Source: Rhodospirillaceae bacterium
Lineage (GTDB): Bacteria > Pseudomonadota > Alphaproteobacteria > GCA-2721365
Assembly (NCBI GenBank): GCA_002721365.1
Contig: PBKC01000018.1
Location: 1-44,771, forward strand
Reading direction: 5' to 3'
Length of the DNA: 44,771 nt
The notes under the pieces were generated by a model. The model ran no database searches. It worked only from the letters and a program-made list of their open reading frames with translations, and was not told the DNA's origin. Position numbers and translations under genes: made by a program. Below, one piece after another: positions 34,709 through 44,730 of the stretch (position 1 is the stretch's first letter; every line of letters begins with the position of its first letter).

Positions 34709-35638
34709 TTAGCTCGCCTTGCGTGTCACCGACCGCAGCGGGACAGTTCGGGTCGCGAACGTCTCGACCGGACGGTTGTCGATCAGGCGCGTGCCGTTCA
34801 AGCGGACCGCCACGAAGACACGGGCCGGACGCACGAGGGTCGTCACAGGTTCCAGGGTCTCCGCATCGCGGATTTCGAGATAGTCGACGTCGTCGATGCC
34901 AGCTTTGGCGAGGGCGGCAAGGCCGCGCCCGATCTCCGTGGCGATGTCGCCGCCATCTGCGACCGCCGCGGCGACGTCGGCCAGGATCAGGTTGATCCGA
35001 GCGGCCTTCTTCCGGTCTTCAGCGCTCAGATAGGCGTTCCGCGACGACAAGGCGAGCCCGCCTTCCTCCCGCACCGTCTCGACCGCGACGATCTCCACTG
35101 GGATCGCGAGGTCGGCGACCATGCGGCGGATCATCAGAAGCTGCTGGTAGTCCTTCTCCCCGAACATCGCGATGTCGGGCAGGCATTGCAGGAACAGCCG
35201 TGTGCAGACGGTGGCGACGCCGTCGAAATGGCCGGGCCGTGCGGCAGCGCACAAGCCGGCGGTCAGCGGCCCGCGCACCGAGACGGTGGTGTTGTCGCCC
35301 GGCGGATACATCTCCTCGACGGTCGGTGCGTACAGCAGATCGACATTGGCGGCGCGCAGGGCCGCGACGTCGGTCTCGATGGGACGGGGATAACGGGTGA
35401 AATCCTCGCCGGGGCCGAACTGCTTCGGATTGACGAAGATGCTGACCACGGTTCGGTCGCAGCGTGCCTGCGCCTCGGCGATCAGGGTGAGATGGGCGTC
35501 GTGCAACGCACCCATGGTCGGCACCAGCGCGACTGTTTCGCCGGCTTCGCGCCAAGCGGAAACACGCTTCCGAAGTGCGGCAACGGTAGCGACGCTGTCG
35601 AGGGGCACAGGCTCCGAACCCAATTCGATCTCCGTCAA
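34709..35638 (-). CDS. panC: Pantothenate synthetase
   Basis: Joins pantoate and beta-alanine with ATP in pantothenate/CoA synthesis (309 aa as annotated). The nucleotidyl-transferase signature appears as VPTMGALHDAHLTLI, where the usual HxGH is HDAH; VNPKQFGPGEDFTRYPR, PGHFDGVATVCTRLF and MFGEKDYQQLLMIRRMV are other family blocks, followed by LALSSRNAYLS. The frame starts at a TTG (35638) with no clear ribosome binding site; GTG at 35608 (MPLDSVATVAALRK) fits the family length better. Monocistronic here; no panB is adjacent. Confidence 0.93.
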   Translation of the reverse strand: MTEIELGSEPVPLDSVATVAALRKRVSAWREAGETVALVPTMGALHDAHLTLIAEAQARCDRTVVSIFVNPKQFGPGEDFTRYPRPIETDVAALRAANVDLLYAPTVEEMYPPGDNTTVSVRGPLTAGLCAAARPGHFDGVATVCTRLFLQCLPDIAMFGEKDYQQLLMIRRMVADLAIPVEIVAVETVREEGGLALSSRNAYLSAEDRKKAARINLILADVAAAVADGGDIATEIGRGLAALAKAGIDDVDYLEIRDAETLEPVTTLVRPARVFVAVRLNGTRLIDNRPVETFATRTVPLRSVTRKAS

Positions 35639-35823
35639 AACAGAAGATGGTAGCTACGGCGCCGTTTTGTATCCCGCGGCGCTTCCCGGCCATCGCGCGC
35701 TGCGGCGCAACATAGCGGGCGGAGCCTAGCGTCACAGGGCGAATGGGTCAATTGACCGGGCGGAATGGGTGCGGTGCGCCAAATCGCCTGACCCGCCGTT
35801 CGCTTTGGCATACTCTCGCCGTC

Positions 35824-37581
35824 ATGAAACCCACCGGACTCCTGTTCGCCGTCGGCGCCCTGGCGATGTTGCTGGCCGCCGCGCCCCACTCCACCCTCGC
35901 CGAGGATCTGCAGCCCGAGCCCGCTACCGGCACCGCAGCCAAGGGGCCGGTGCGGGCGGCGCATGCGATGGTCGCCGCCGCCAACCCCCATGCGGTCGAC
36001 GCTGCGGTGGCGATTCTGGAAAAGGGCGGTACGGCCGCCGACGCAGCGATCGCCGCGCAGATGGTGCTGAACCTCGTCGAGCCGCAGTCCTCAGGGATCG
36101 GCGGCGGCGGCTTCCTGCTCTACCACGACGCCGGGACGGGCGAGGTCACGGCCTATGACGGGCGCGAGACCGCGCCGGCGGGCGCCACGCCCGATATGTT
36201 TCTCGGTCCGGATGGATCGCCGCGGCCGTTCCTCGAAGCGCTGCCCGGCGGCACCTCGGTCGGGGTCCCCGGCATCCTGCGGATGCTCGAGGCCGTCCAT
36301 GAGGCCGAAGGGCGCCTGCCCTGGGCGGATCTGTTCGCCCCGGCGATCGCGCTGGCCGAGAAGGGCTTCGCGATTTCGCCGCGGCTTCATTCGCTGTTGG
36401 GTTCGTCCTGGGTCCGCCACGTATCGCAGTTCGAGACGGCGTCGCACTACTTCCTGCAGCCCGACGGCACGCCGAAGCCGGTCGGGACGGTGTTGAAGAA
36501 CCCGGCGCTGGCCGAGACCTTCCGGATGATCGCGGATGGCGGCGCGGATGCCTTCTATGAAGGCGCGATCGGCGCCGATATCGCCGAAGCCGTGCGGACG
36601 TCGCCGGTCAATCCCGGCACCATGACCACGGCCGATCTCGCCGGCTATGAAGCGGGCACCGCGCCCCGGCTGTGCCGCCCCTATCGCGGCTATCATGTGT
36701 GTGGGATGGGGCCGCCGAGCTCGGGCGGCATCACGGTGATGGCGATCCTCGGCATGCTCGAGCCTTTCGACCTATCGGCCATGGCGCCCGAGGACGTGGA
36801 CGCCGTGCATCTTTTCGCCGAGGCGAGTCGACTGGCCTATGCCGACCGTGACCTCTACGTCGCCGATACCGATTTTGTCGACGTGCCGATCGACGGCATG
36901 CTGGATAAGGGCTACCTCACCGGCCGCGCCGGGCTGATCGATCTCCGGAAGGCGATGCCGCCCGCGCCCGCCGGCGACCCGCCAGGGGTGAAGCACGCGC
37001 TCCTCGCCCCTGACAGCTATGCCGATTATCCCTCGACCAGCCATATCAGCGTGGTCGACAAGGAAGGGAACGCGGTCTCGCTCACCACCAGCATCGAGTT
37101 CGCTTTCGGCTCCGGCCTGATGGTCGATGGCTTCCTGCTCAACAACCAGCTCACCGACTTCTCCTTCGCGCCGGAGAAGGACGGCAAGCCGGTCGCGAAT
37201 CGCGTCGCGCCGGGGAAGCAGCCGCGAAGCTCCATGGCGCCGACCATCGTCTACGATCCGGACGGAAAGCTGTTCCTCGCGGTCGGCTCGCCCGGCGGCA
37301 ACAGCATCATCTGCTACGTCGCCAAGACCCTGGTCGGGGTGATCGACTGGGGACTCGACGTCCAGGCAGCGGTCGATCTCCCCAATCTCTGTGCCCGCAA
37401 CGATCGCTTGGAACTGGAGGAGGGTACGCCGCTCGCCGATCTCGCCCCGGCCCTGGAGGCGATGGGGCATACGGTCAGGGTGCGCTCGATGAACAGCGGT
37501 CTGCATGCGGTGATGATGACGCCGGACGGCCTCGTCGGTGGCGCCGATCCGCGCCGCGAGGGGATCGCCGTCGGCTACTGA
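35824..37581 (+). CDS. ggt: Gamma-glutamyltranspeptidase
   Basis: Exported N-terminal nucleophile hydrolase that cleaves the gamma-glutamyl bond of glutathione (585 aa). The ATG at 35824 opens a signal peptide ([26 protein letters not shown]). The large-subunit blocks [57 protein letters not shown] and DGRETAP are classical. The precursor self-cleaves before T405 in [16 protein letters not shown], the family signature, to free the small subunit. [11 protein letters not shown] and GSPGGNSI bind substrate. Its stop is 5 bp from the stop of dctM on the opposite strand. Confidence 0.93.
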   Translation: MKPTGLLFAVGALAMLLAAAPHSTLAEDLQPEPATGTAAKGPVRAAHAMVAAANPHAVDAAVAILEKGGTAADAAIAAQMVLNLVEPQSSGIGGGGFLLYHDAGTGEVTAYDGRETAPAGATPDMFLGPDGSPRPFLEALPGGTSVGVPGILRMLEAVHEAEGRLPWADLFAPAIALAEKGFAISPRLHSLLGSSWVRHVSQFETASHYFLQPDGTPKPVGTVLKNPALAETFRMIADGGADAFYEGAIGADIAEAVRTSPVNPGTMTTADLAGYEAGTAPRLCRPYRGYHVCGMGPPSSGGITVMAILGMLEPFDLSAMAPEDVDAVHLFAEASRLAYADRDLYVADTDFVDVPIDGMLDKGYLTGRAGLIDLRKAMPPAPAGDPPGVKHALLAPDSYADYPSTSHISVVDKEGNAVSLTTSIEFAFGSGLMVDGFLLNNQLTDFSFAPEKDGKPVANRVAPGKQPRSSMAPTIVYDPDGKLFLAVGSPGGNSIICYVAKTLVGVIDWGLDVQAAVDLPNLCARNDRLELEEGTPLADLAPALEAMGHTVRVRSMNSGLHAVMMTPDGLVGGADPRREGIAVGY

Positions 37582-37586
37582 CCGTC

Positions 37587-38885
37587 CTACAGGTGGAAGG
37601 GCACGGTCAGGGCCAGGTCCGGGACCAGGATCACGGCGATGACCGCCAACAGCATCAGCACCAGGAACGGCAGCACGCCCGAGACCACGTCGCCGGCCTC
37701 GACGGGCGGGCCGCCCGGCCGCGACTGATTGGCGACCGCCTGAATCACGAACAGGTTCAGTCCCACGGGCGGGGTGATCAGCGCGCACTCGATCATCATC
37801 GTGAAGATGACGCCGAACCAGATCGGGTCGATGGCGAGGCCGCGCAGCGACGGCTCGATGATCGGCAGCATCAGCAGCATCATCGACAACGTCTCCAGCA
37901 CGCAGCCCATCACCAGCAGCAGCCCGCAGATCGCGACGATGAACAGCAGCGGGCTGGTCAGCGTCTCGGTGACAAGCGCCGTGACGTCCTGGGGGATGCG
38001 GTAGAGGGTGATCGCCTGACCGAACACCTTCGCTCCGGCGATGATGAACAGCACCATCACCGTGGTCTTCAGCGCATCCATCGCCACCGCCGGCAGGTCG
38101 GCGGCCTTCAGCGAGCGCTTGACGAACAGGGTGATGACGAGGGCGGCCACGAAGCCCACGCCCGATGCCTCGGTCGGCGTGAAGACGCCGAGATAGATGC
38201 CGAGGATGATTACCGCCCCCAGGACCATGGTCGGCAGGGCGCGCTTGGTGGTTCGGAGCCGTTCGGCCCGGCCTGCCCGCGGCAGCGGCTCGAAACGTCC
38301 GCTCATCCGGGCATGAAGGACCGAGAAGCCGATGAACAGCACCGTCAGCATCAGCCCCGGCACGATCCCGGCCAGGAACAGGTCGAGGATCGATTCCTCG
38401 ACGACGACGCCGTAGACGATCATCGGGATCGACGGCGGGATCAGGATGCCGATGGTACCGCCGGCCGCCAGCAGGCCGTAGACGAAGCGCCGGTCGTAGC
38501 CGCGGCCGATCATCGCCGGGATCGCCACGGTGCCGATGGTCGCGGCCGTCGCCACCGACGAACCGGAGATCGAGGCGAAGATCGTGCAGGACAGGATGGT
38601 CGCCACCGCCAGCCCGCCCGGCCAATGGCCGACCCAGCTCTGTACGGCGTTGAACAGGTCGTCGCCGGCGCCGCCCTTCAGCAGCACCTGCGACATCAGG
38701 ATGAACAGCGGCACGGCGAGCAGGATGAAGTTGTCCATGCTCGCCAGCAGGCCCTGAGGAACGATCAGCGGCGAGAAGCCGCCGACGACGATCATGATCG
38801 TGCCGAGCCCGGCCAGGGCGAAGGCGATGTCGACCCCGAGCAGGAGCAGCAGGAACAGCCCGCCGAGGACGAGGATCAGCGTCAC
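37587..38885 (-). CDS. dctM: TRAP transporter large permease (DctM)
   Basis: A 432-aa permease with 12 or more hydrophobic segments that couples substrate uptake to the sodium or proton gradient. Family features include FILLAVPLFILMSQVLLKGG, ATILSCTIFASISGSSVATAATIGTVAIPAMIGRGYDRRFVYGLLAAGGTIGILIPPSIPMIVYG, and near the end MMIECALITPPVGLNLFVIQAVA. Third gene of the dctPQM operon, 7 bp after dctQ. Confidence 0.94.
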   Translation of the reverse strand: MTLILVLGGLFLLLLLGVDIAFALAGLGTIMIVVGGFSPLIVPQGLLASMDNFILLAVPLFILMSQVLLKGGAGDDLFNAVQSWVGHWPGGLAVATILSCTIFASISGSSVATAATIGTVAIPAMIGRGYDRRFVYGLLAAGGTIGILIPPSIPMIVYGVVVEESILDLFLAGIVPGLMLTVLFIGFSVLHARMSGRFEPLPRAGRAERLRTTKRALPTMVLGAVIILGIYLGVFTPTEASGVGFVAALVITLFVKRSLKAADLPAVAMDALKTTVMVLFIIAGAKVFGQAITLYRIPQDVTALVTETLTSPLLFIVAICGLLLVMGCVLETLSMMLLMLPIIEPSLRGLAIDPIWFGVIFTMMIECALITPPVGLNLFVIQAVANQSRPGGPPVEAGDVVSGVLPFLVLMLLAVIAVILVPDLALTVPFHL

Positions 38886-38892
38886 GGTACGG

Positions 38893-39411
38893 TCAGTCGG
38901 CGGAAACGGTGGCCGCGGCCTCGGTTGCGAGCAGCCGGTCCGGGTCGACGAAGCTGTGGCCGACCAGCGCCAGGGCGTGAAGCGCCAGCAGGGCGCAGCC
39001 GGCCGGGACCGGCCATTGCACCAGCCACATTGGGAGCGCGAGCGAGGTGTCGGTCCGCTCCTGCATCATCAGCGAGAACTGCATCAGCGACATCGCGTTC
39101 CATGCCGCGAAGACTCCGACCGCCGCCGCGAACAGCAGGGCGAAGCGGCTGCACCACAGCCGCCCCGTGGGCGGCAGACGGCCGGTCAGCAGCCGGATAC
39201 GGATATGCTGACGGGTTGCCACCAGCCACGCCGCGGCGAGATAGACACCGTAGATCTGGAGGATGCGGGAGACTTCCTCGACCCATGTCGTTGGAGCGTG
39301 GAAGACATAGCGCAATACGACCTCGTAGGTGACGAACAGGCCGATCAGCGCGAACAGCACCGCCGCCGCCCAGGCGGCTGCGCGGGAGACGCCGTCGAGC
39401 AGGCGAAGCAT
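38893..39411 (-). CDS. dctQ: TRAP transporter small permease (DctQ)
   Basis: A 172-aa protein with four hydrophobic helices. AAVLFALIGLFVTYEVVLRYVFHAPTTWVEEVSRILQIYGVYLAAAWLVATRQHIRI is the standard DctQ pattern. It forms the complex with DctM in the membrane. It starts 3 bp after the dctP stop and ends 7 bp before dctM. Confidence 0.93.
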   Translation of the reverse strand: MLRLLDGVSRAAAWAAAVLFALIGLFVTYEVVLRYVFHAPTTWVEEVSRILQIYGVYLAAAWLVATRQHIRIRLLTGRLPPTGRLWCSRFALLFAAAVGVFAAWNAMSLMQFSLMMQERTDTSLALPMWLVQWPVPAGCALLALHALALVGHSFVDPDRLLATEAAATVSAD

Positions 39412-39414
39412 CGC

Positions 39415-40422
39415 TCAGCGCCCTGCCGTCTCGGCTCTGATCGCCTCCGCCGCGTCCATCAGTTGACCGCCGAGGTCGCCCGTGTCGGCGCGAAACCGGT
39501 CCCAGAGCGGCCGGGTCGCCTCCTGCCAGGCGGTGCGGTCCGCGTCGGTCAGGCGGACCACTTCCATACCGCCTTCTTCCGCCGCGGCTATGGAGTCCGC
39601 CAGGATGCTGCCGATCTTGGCGTTGATGTCGGCTTCGGCCGCCGCGGCGGCTTCCGCGACGATCTTCTGCTCGTCCGCATCAAGGCCCTGCCAGACGCGC
39701 TCGTTGATCAGCACCACCGCTTCGATGGCGGCGACGTTGGCGTCGGTGATCGTCTCCAGGACCTGATAGAGCTTACGGTCCTTCACCCCCATCACGCCGG
39801 TCATGCCGCCGTCGACGGTACCGCGCTCATAGGCCAGATACTGCTCCGAGCCCGGAATATTGGTCGCTGCGCCGCCCAGGCTGCTGATCAGCTGTTCGTA
39901 GGCCTTGCCGAAGGTGCGGATCTTGAGGCCCTTCAGGTCCTCGGGCCGTCGGACCGGAGTATCGGCCATGATGATCGCGAAGCCGTAGGGCTGCCACCAC
40001 AGGGGGCGCATGCCGCGGGCGGTCATCGCCTCGTCCAGGGGACCGCGCACCGGCGATCCTTGCGCCGTCGCCGCGAACACGCGCTCCTGCGTATCGAACA
40101 GGAACGGGACCGAGAAGACCTCGATCGCCGGGATCAGCCCCGCCAGCCGGTTGGTGAAAGCGACGCCCATCTCGATCTGGCCGGTGGCGACGGCGGCCGG
40201 CACCTCCTTGTCGGTGTAGAGCTGGGCGTTGGGATAGATCTCGACGGTGATGTCGCCGCCGCTCGCCTGCTCGACCCGGTCCTTGAAGAACAGCAAGTTC
40301 TGGCCGAACGGTGCGGTAATCGGCAGTTGCAGGGTCACGCGCAAGGTCGTCGCGTTCGCTGCCGAGAGGGGCAGGGCCAGCAAGGCCAGCGCGATCGCCA
40401 TCCGCCGCCAGGACAGAGTCAT
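39415..40422 (-). CDS. dctP: TRAP transporter substrate-binding protein (DctP)
   Basis: A 335-aa periplasmic binding protein. The start is ATG at 40422 with GGGAGG upstream, giving signal peptide MTLSWRRMAIALALLALPLSAANA. The DctP fold is marked by GDITVEIYPNAQLYTDKEVPAAVATGQIEMGVAF, PFLFDTQERVFAA, RPEDLKGLKIRTFGKAYEQLISSLGGAATNIPGSEQYLAYERGTVDGGMTG and the Arg in KIRTF that would bind a carboxylate. The ligand is probably an organic acid; it cannot be named from the sequence. First gene of the operon. Confidence 0.93.
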   Translation of the reverse strand: MTLSWRRMAIALALLALPLSAANATTLRVTLQLPITAPFGQNLLFFKDRVEQASGGDITVEIYPNAQLYTDKEVPAAVATGQIEMGVAFTNRLAGLIPAIEVFSVPFLFDTQERVFAATAQGSPVRGPLDEAMTARGMRPLWWQPYGFAIIMADTPVRRPEDLKGLKIRTFGKAYEQLISSLGGAATNIPGSEQYLAYERGTVDGGMTGVMGVKDRKLYQVLETITDANVAAIEAVVLINERVWQGLDADEQKIVAEAAAAAEADINAKIGSILADSIAAAEEGGMEVVRLTDADRTAWQEATRPLWDRFRADTGDLGGQLMDAAEAIRAETAGR

Positions 40423-40549
40423 CCAATTTCCTCCCGTTCGATCCGGCATTGACCTGCCGTTGTCATCGTCGGCCCAAGGATGGCGGAGGGACGGGCTGCT
40501 CGGCAAGGGCGGTCCTATGCACCCGTCAAGCCTCGCACCAGCCCCAAGT

Positions 40550-40647
40550 CGTCATGCCCGCGAAGGCGGGCATCCACAGCGCGTGGCACGGCGTATCCGG
40601 TGCGGCCTTAGCTGCCGGCATGGGTTCCCGCCTTCGCGGGAACGACG
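40550..40647. repeat. Pair of REP-like palindromes in opposite orientation
   Basis: ATGCCCGC, GAAG, GCGGGCAT (40554-40573) and GTTCCCGC, CTTC, GCGGGAAC (40624-40643) are two versions of the common proteobacterial intergenic palindrome CCCGCGAAGGCGGG, inverted to each other. They lie between the stop of the epimerase gene and the dctP promoter and could fold into a larger hairpin or act as terminators. Confidence 0.8.
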
Positions 40648-40694
40648 AAAGGAAAAGGTAGGCTGCCCCAGCCCCTGCTTGCCGCGGATTGGCC

Positions 40695-41630
40695 TCACAG
40701 ATCGAGGTGGTGGCGGAAGTAGGCGATGGTTTCCTTCAGGCCGTCTTCCAGTTCGATCTTCGGCGTCCAGCCGAAGGTTTCCCGAGCCAGCGTAATGTCG
40801 GGCTGGCGCTGGCGCGGATCGTCCCCCGGCAGTGGCTCGAAGACGATGCGCGAGCGCGAGCCGGTCAGGCGCAGCACCGCCTCGGCCAGTTCGAGGACGG
40901 TGAATTCGTTGGGGTTGCCGAGGTTGATCGGCCCGACGAGCTCGCCGTCCATCACCGCCAGGAAGGCGTCCAGCAGGTCGTCGACATAGCAGAACGCCCG
41001 CGACTGGTTGCCGTCGCCGAACACGGTGATGTCCTCGCCCTTCAGCGCCTGGACGATGAAGGTGGACACCACCCGGCCGTCATTGGGATGCATGCGCGGT
41101 CCGTAGGTGCTGAAGATCCGCACCACGCGCACATCCAGCCGGTGCTGGCGGTGGTAGTCGAAGCACAGCGTCTCGGCGCAGCGCTTGCCCTCGTCGTAGC
41201 AGGCGCGGATGCCGATCGGGTTGACGTTCCCCCAATAGGCCTCGGTCTGCGGATGCATGGTGGGGTCGCCATAGACCTCCGAGGTCGAGGCGTGGAACAG
41301 CCGCGATCCCGTGCGCTTGGCGAGCCCCAACATGTTGATCGTCCCCAGCACCGAGGTCTTCACCGTCGAGACCGGGTCGCGCTGGTAATGGATCGGGCTC
41401 GCCGGGCAGGCGAGGTTCCAGATCCGCTTCACTTCCAGGAAGATCGGCAGCCAGATGTTGTGGCGCACCAGCTCGAAGGACGGACTGCCCACGAGGTGGC
41501 GGATGTTGCCTTTCGAGCCGGTGTAGAAGTTGTCGAGGCACAGCACGTCCTCGCCGCGGGCGATCAGCCGGTCGCAGAGATGCGAGCCGATGAACCCCGC
41601 CCCGCCGGTGACGAGTGTCGCTGAATCCAT
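40695..41630 (-). CDS. UDP-glucuronate decarboxylase-like NAD-dependent epimerase
   Basis: Extended SDR enzyme of 311 aa. [38 protein letters not shown] binds [12 protein letters not shown] and YDEGKR give the catalytic Ser and Tyr-x3-Lys; [49 protein letters not shown] is typical of UDP-xylose synthase, which makes UDP-xylose from UDP-glucuronate. ATG at 41630 has GGAGG about 10 nt upstream. It could feed the sugar pathway at 19490-25136, but they are not adjacent. Confidence 0.88.
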   Translation of the reverse strand: MDSATLVTGGAGFIGSHLCDRLIARGEDVLCLDNFYTGSKGNIRHLVGSPSFELVRHNIWLPIFLEVKRIWNLACPASPIHYQRDPVSTVKTSVLGTINMLGLAKRTGSRLFHASTSEVYGDPTMHPQTEAYWGNVNPIGIRACYDEGKRCAETLCFDYHRQHRLDVRVVRIFSTYGPRMHPNDGRVVSTFIVQALKGEDITVFGDGNQSRAFCYVDDLLDAFLAVMDGELVGPINLGNPNEFTVLELAEAVLRLTGSRSRIVFEPLPGDDPRQRQPDITLARETFGWTPKIELEDGLKETIAYFRHHLDL

Positions 41631-41737
41631 ATGCTGTCGCCTCCGTCTGCCCTGCCTGTAACCGTATTGTCGACAACGAAGCCACGCGGGCAACGGCGCA
41701 ATGCGGGTCGGTAAGGGTTCGGCTATAGTTGCCGCCG

Positions 41738-42406
41738 ATGCGCTGTCTCTACCACATGCCCTTGTCTCCCGCCTCCCGGAAGGTCCGTCTGGTCCTTGGC
41801 GAGAAGCGCCTCGCCTATGAGCTCAGGGTAGAGAACGCCTGGGAGTCGGGCGATTCCTTCCTGGCGATCAATCCGTCGGGCGAGACGCCGGCGCTGGTCG
41901 ACGAGGAGGGCGTGGTCGTCTGCGACGACGTCGCGATCTGCGAATATCTCGACGAACGCTATCCCGACCCGCCCCTGCTGGGATCGACGCCGGCGGAACG
42001 CGCCGAGGCACGGCGGCTGGTGGCGTGGTTCGACCGCCTGTTCTTCGGTGAGGTGACCCAGAACCTCGCTGGCGAGAAGATCTTCAAGCGCCTTGCCGGG
42101 ACCGGGGCGCCGGACTCGGCGCGGGTCCGACTGGGCATCACCTCGATCCGGCGCCATCTGGACTATATCGACTATCTGGTGGACCGGCGGAACTGGCTCG
42201 CGGGCGACAGCCTGTCGATGGCGGATATCGCGGCGGCGGCGCAGCTCTCGACGATCGACTATGCCGGCGACGTCCCGTGGGAGCCGCATCCCGGTGCCCA
42301 CGACTGGTACGCCCGCATCAAGTCGCGGCCGTCCTTCCGCCCCCTGCTGCAGGACCGCCTGGCCGGCCTTCCGCCCGCCAAGCACTATGCCGACCTCGAT
42401 TTCTGA
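41738..42406 (+). CDS. Glutathione S-transferase family protein
   Basis: A 222-aa protein with an N-terminal thioredoxin-like domain ([44 protein letters not shown] and the cis-Pro region that holds glutathione) and a C-terminal helical domain ([25 protein letters not shown]). The start is ATG at 41738; a TTG start at 41729 is possible. The substrate is unknown. It is followed 20 bp later by queG in the same direction. Confidence 0.88.
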   Translation: MRCLYHMPLSPASRKVRLVLGEKRLAYELRVENAWESGDSFLAINPSGETPALVDEEGVVVCDDVAICEYLDERYPDPPLLGSTPAERAEARRLVAWFDRLFFGEVTQNLAGEKIFKRLAGTGAPDSARVRLGITSIRRHLDYIDYLVDRRNWLAGDSLSMADIAAAAQLSTIDYAGDVPWEPHPGAHDWYARIKSRPSFRPLLQDRLAGLPPAKHYADLDF

Positions 42407-42425
42407 GCGGATAACGTCGATAGCG

Positions 42426-43649
42426 ATGCGCGTCTTCTCCCCCACCTCACCCTCCCCGGCGAAACGTCGTTTCGACGGGGAGGGTGAGGTGGCTCGCGCC
42501 GCATGGCGCGAGATCGCGCCTTCAGAAACCGCAGGACCGGTTCGTTCCGCCATCCGTGACCGCGCCCTGACCCTGGGCTTCGACGGCGTCGGGTTCGCCC
42601 GGCCTGAAGCCGTGGCGGATGCCGGGGAGCGGCTGGCCGCCTTCGTCGCCGAGGGCCGGCACGGCGACATGGGCTGGATGGCCGAGACCCTGGAGCGACG
42701 GTCCCACCCCCATGCGCTCTGGCCGGAAGCGCGCAGCGTCGTCGTCCTCGCGGTGAACTACGGTCCGGACTTCGATCCGCTACGGACTCTCGGGCAAAGG
42801 GATCGGGCGACGGTCTCGGTCTACGCCCGCAACCGCGACTATCACGACCTGATCAAGGGGCGGCTGAAGCAGCTCGCCGGCTGGATGCACGGCCGGTTCG
42901 GCGGCGAGGTAAAGGTGTTCGTCGATACCGCGCCGGTGATGGAGAAGCCCCTGGCCGCTGCCGCGGGCCTGGGCTGGCAGGGCAAGCACACCAACTTGGT
43001 GTCGCGCGATTTCGGCTCCTGGCTGTTCCTGGGCGCGGTCTTCACCACGCTCGATCTGGCGGGTGGTGATGCGGAAGGCCATCCCGACCTCTGCGGAAGC
43101 TGCCGGGCCTGTCTCGACGTCTGCCCGACGGACGCTTTTCCGGCGCCGTACCAGCTCGACGCCCGGCGTTGCATCTCCTACCTCACCATCGAGCACAAGG
43201 GGCACATTCCGCTCGAATTCCGCGCCGCGATGGGGAACCGGATCTATGGCTGCGACGACTGCCTGGCGGTCTGCCCGTGGAACAAGTTCGCCCGCTCGAC
43301 GCGCGAGGAGAAGCTGCGGGGGCGGGAAGACCTGGCCGCACCGATGCTGGCTGACCTCGTCGGACTGGGCGATGCGGCCTTCCGCAGCCATTTCTCAGGC
43401 TCGCCGATCAAGCGGATCGGCCGCGACCGCTTGATCCGCAACGTTCTGATCGCGATCGGCAACAGCGGAAAGCGGGATCTCGCGATCCATGCCGAGCGGT
43501 TGCTCGCCGACCCCGCACCTGTTGTCCGTGCCATGGCCGTCTGGGCCCTCTCCCGCCTGCTCCCGCCGGAGCGGTTCGCGGCGCTCGGGGGGCGTTACGC
43601 AGCGCGGGAGACGGACCCCGACGTCGCCGCCGAATGGCGGCACGCCTGA
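42426..43649 (+). CDS. queG: Epoxyqueuosine reductase
   Basis: Last step of queuosine synthesis: reduces epoxyqueuosine in tRNA, using cobalamin and two 4Fe-4S clusters. Clusters are bound by [16 protein letters not shown] and [24 protein letters not shown] near the start, the cobalamin-site region [39 protein letters not shown], and a HEAT-like C-terminus are as in the family. Annotated from ATG 42426 (407 aa), its first 25 residues translate a 51-bp palindrome. GTG at 42489, just after a GGGAGGG in that palindrome, is an equally plausible start. Confidence 0.92.
   Translation: MRVFSPTSPSPAKRRFDGEGEVARAAWREIAPSETAGPVRSAIRDRALTLGFDGVGFARPEAVADAGERLAAFVAEGRHGDMGWMAETLERRSHPHALWPEARSVVVLAVNYGPDFDPLRTLGQRDRATVSVYARNRDYHDLIKGRLKQLAGWMHGRFGGEVKVFVDTAPVMEKPLAAAAGLGWQGKHTNLVSRDFGSWLFLGAVFTTLDLAGGDAEGHPDLCGSCRACLDVCPTDAFPAPYQLDARRCISYLTIEHKGHIPLEFRAAMGNRIYGCDDCLAVCPWNKFARSTREEKLRGREDLAAPMLADLVGLGDAAFRSHFSGSPIKRIGRDRLIRNVLIAIGNSGKRDLAIHAERLLADPAPVVRAMAVWALSRLLPPERFAALGGRYAARETDPDVAAEWRHA
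42442..42492. repeat. 51-bp near-perfect palindrome in the 5' end of queG
   Basis: CCACCTCACCCTCCCC and GGGGAGGGTGAGGTGG form a perfect 16-bp outer stem; inside, the stem continues (G, then CGAAAC with GTTTCG) with a single mismatch and a 3-nt loop. It is the type of dispersed palindrome normally found between genes. Here it is read in frame as [17 protein letters not shown]. Confidence 0.85.
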
Positions 43650-43652
43650 GCG

Positions 43653-44408
43653 TCAGAATTCCGAGAACAGACGGGTGAACCCGTCCAGCCGGTCGGTGAT
43701 GCCGTTCTCGCGCAGCGCGTGCCAATAGGTGGCGACGTTGATGCTGATCACCGGCTTGTCGAGCCAACGCTCGGCCTCGTCGGCGATGCGCGCCATCGGC
43801 AGGTTGGCGCCGAACTGGACGATCGCCTCGATATCGTCGCCGTCGATCTCGCGCAGTGCTGCGATCATGTCCTGGGCACGCAGGACAGAATAGCTCTCAG
43901 GCTTCTTGCCGCGCATGTGGAGGAAGCGGACGATCTCGTAGCCGTATTCGCCGAGGAAGCCGTTGAGGCGCGGCTCGATCACCGGATAGTAGGGCTCCAT
44001 GATGGCGATGCGGCGCTTGACGCCATAGGCGCGCAGCGCGGCGATCACGGCGTCGGACGACATGGTGACGCCGATCGTTCCGCCGGCCCGTGCCCGGATG
44101 CGGGCCTTCATGGCGTCGCTGGCGGCGGTGCTGCCGCCCCATACCGCAAGCGCCGAGATGCCGAGGATCAGGTGGTTGGGCTGGCAGCTCATCACCCGGT
44201 CGACCGCCTCGTCGAGGCCGGCGTCGATATGGCCGATCATCGTTTCGAAATCGGCATCGGTGTGCACGGCCATCTGCGGCATGTGCATGCGGGCCAAGTG
44301 GTTCGTCACCCCGGCCGGCCGCATGTCGTCATATTCCGGCTGAACGACGGTGTTGACGGATGGCGTGGTGATTCCGAACGCCATCCGCCAGGCGAGATAG
44401 TCGCGCAT
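43653..44408 (-). CDS. Maleate isomerase/arylmalonate decarboxylase-like protein
   Basis: A 251-aa member of the Asp/Glu racemase superfamily. FGITTPSVNTVVQPEYDDMRPAGVTNHLARM, ISALAVWGGSTAASDAMKARI, TIGVTMSSDAVIAALRAYGVKRRIAIMEPYYPVIEPRLNGFL and DKPVISINVATYWHAL match the COG3473 type. The two catalytic Cys of maleate isomerases are not present: the first site reads LGISALAVWGG and the second QFGANLPM. The fold is therefore recognised but the reaction is not. ATG at 44408 with GGGAGG upstream. Its stop is 3 bp from that of queG on the other strand. Confidence 0.78.
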   Translation of the reverse strand: MRDYLAWRMAFGITTPSVNTVVQPEYDDMRPAGVTNHLARMHMPQMAVHTDADFETMIGHIDAGLDEAVDRVMSCQPNHLILGISALAVWGGSTAASDAMKARIRARAGGTIGVTMSSDAVIAALRAYGVKRRIAIMEPYYPVIEPRLNGFLGEYGYEIVRFLHMRGKKPESYSVLRAQDMIAALREIDGDDIEAIVQFGANLPMARIADEAERWLDKPVISINVATYWHALRENGITDRLDGFTRLFSEF

Positions 44409-44475
44409 TAGTCCTCCCTTGGATTTTCGGATTGCCGTGCGACGGTTCTGCTGCCGTCGCCGCGGTAGCGGTACT

Positions 44476-44730
44476 TCAGGCGTCGGCCTTCGCCTTGGTG
44501 CGCCGGGTCTTCGGTTTGGCGGCCTCCGCCTTCGGGGCGGCCTTGGCCGAGGTGCGGGACCGCGTCCGCTTCGGCGGCGCAGCAGGTTCTCCCGGTGCGA
44601 CCACCGTTTCCATCTCCCGCTCGGCCTCCAGCCAGTGGCTGAGCGCCGTGCCATGGGGCCGGCCCGCCTGCTCCCAGAGGGTATAGGCGCGCGACCGGAT
44701 TCGTTCCTGCAAAGCCGACTGTCCTTCCAT
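44476..44730 (-). CDS. DUF2934 domain protein
   Basis: An 84-aa protein. ERIRSRAYTLWEQAGRPHGTALSHWLEAEREME is the DUF2934 motif, usually found in alphaproteobacterial stress-associated small proteins. It is followed by an Ala/Lys/Arg/Pro-rich, histone-like tail (KRTRSRTSAKAAPKAEAAKPKTRR). The ATG at 44730 is preferred; TTG at 44745 gives five more residues. Its position 67 bp upstream of the maleate isomerase-like gene on the same strand suggests co-transcription. Confidence 0.85.
   Translation of the reverse strand: MEGQSALQERIRSRAYTLWEQAGRPHGTALSHWLEAEREMETVVAPGEPAAPPKRTRSRTSAKAAPKAEAAKPKTRRTKAKADA

Noticed and set aside
36772..40452. Very long frames overlapping ggt and the TRAP transporter genes on the opposite strands
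   Set aside because: Low-complexity Arg/Asp/Gln-rich translations typical of high-GC shadows.
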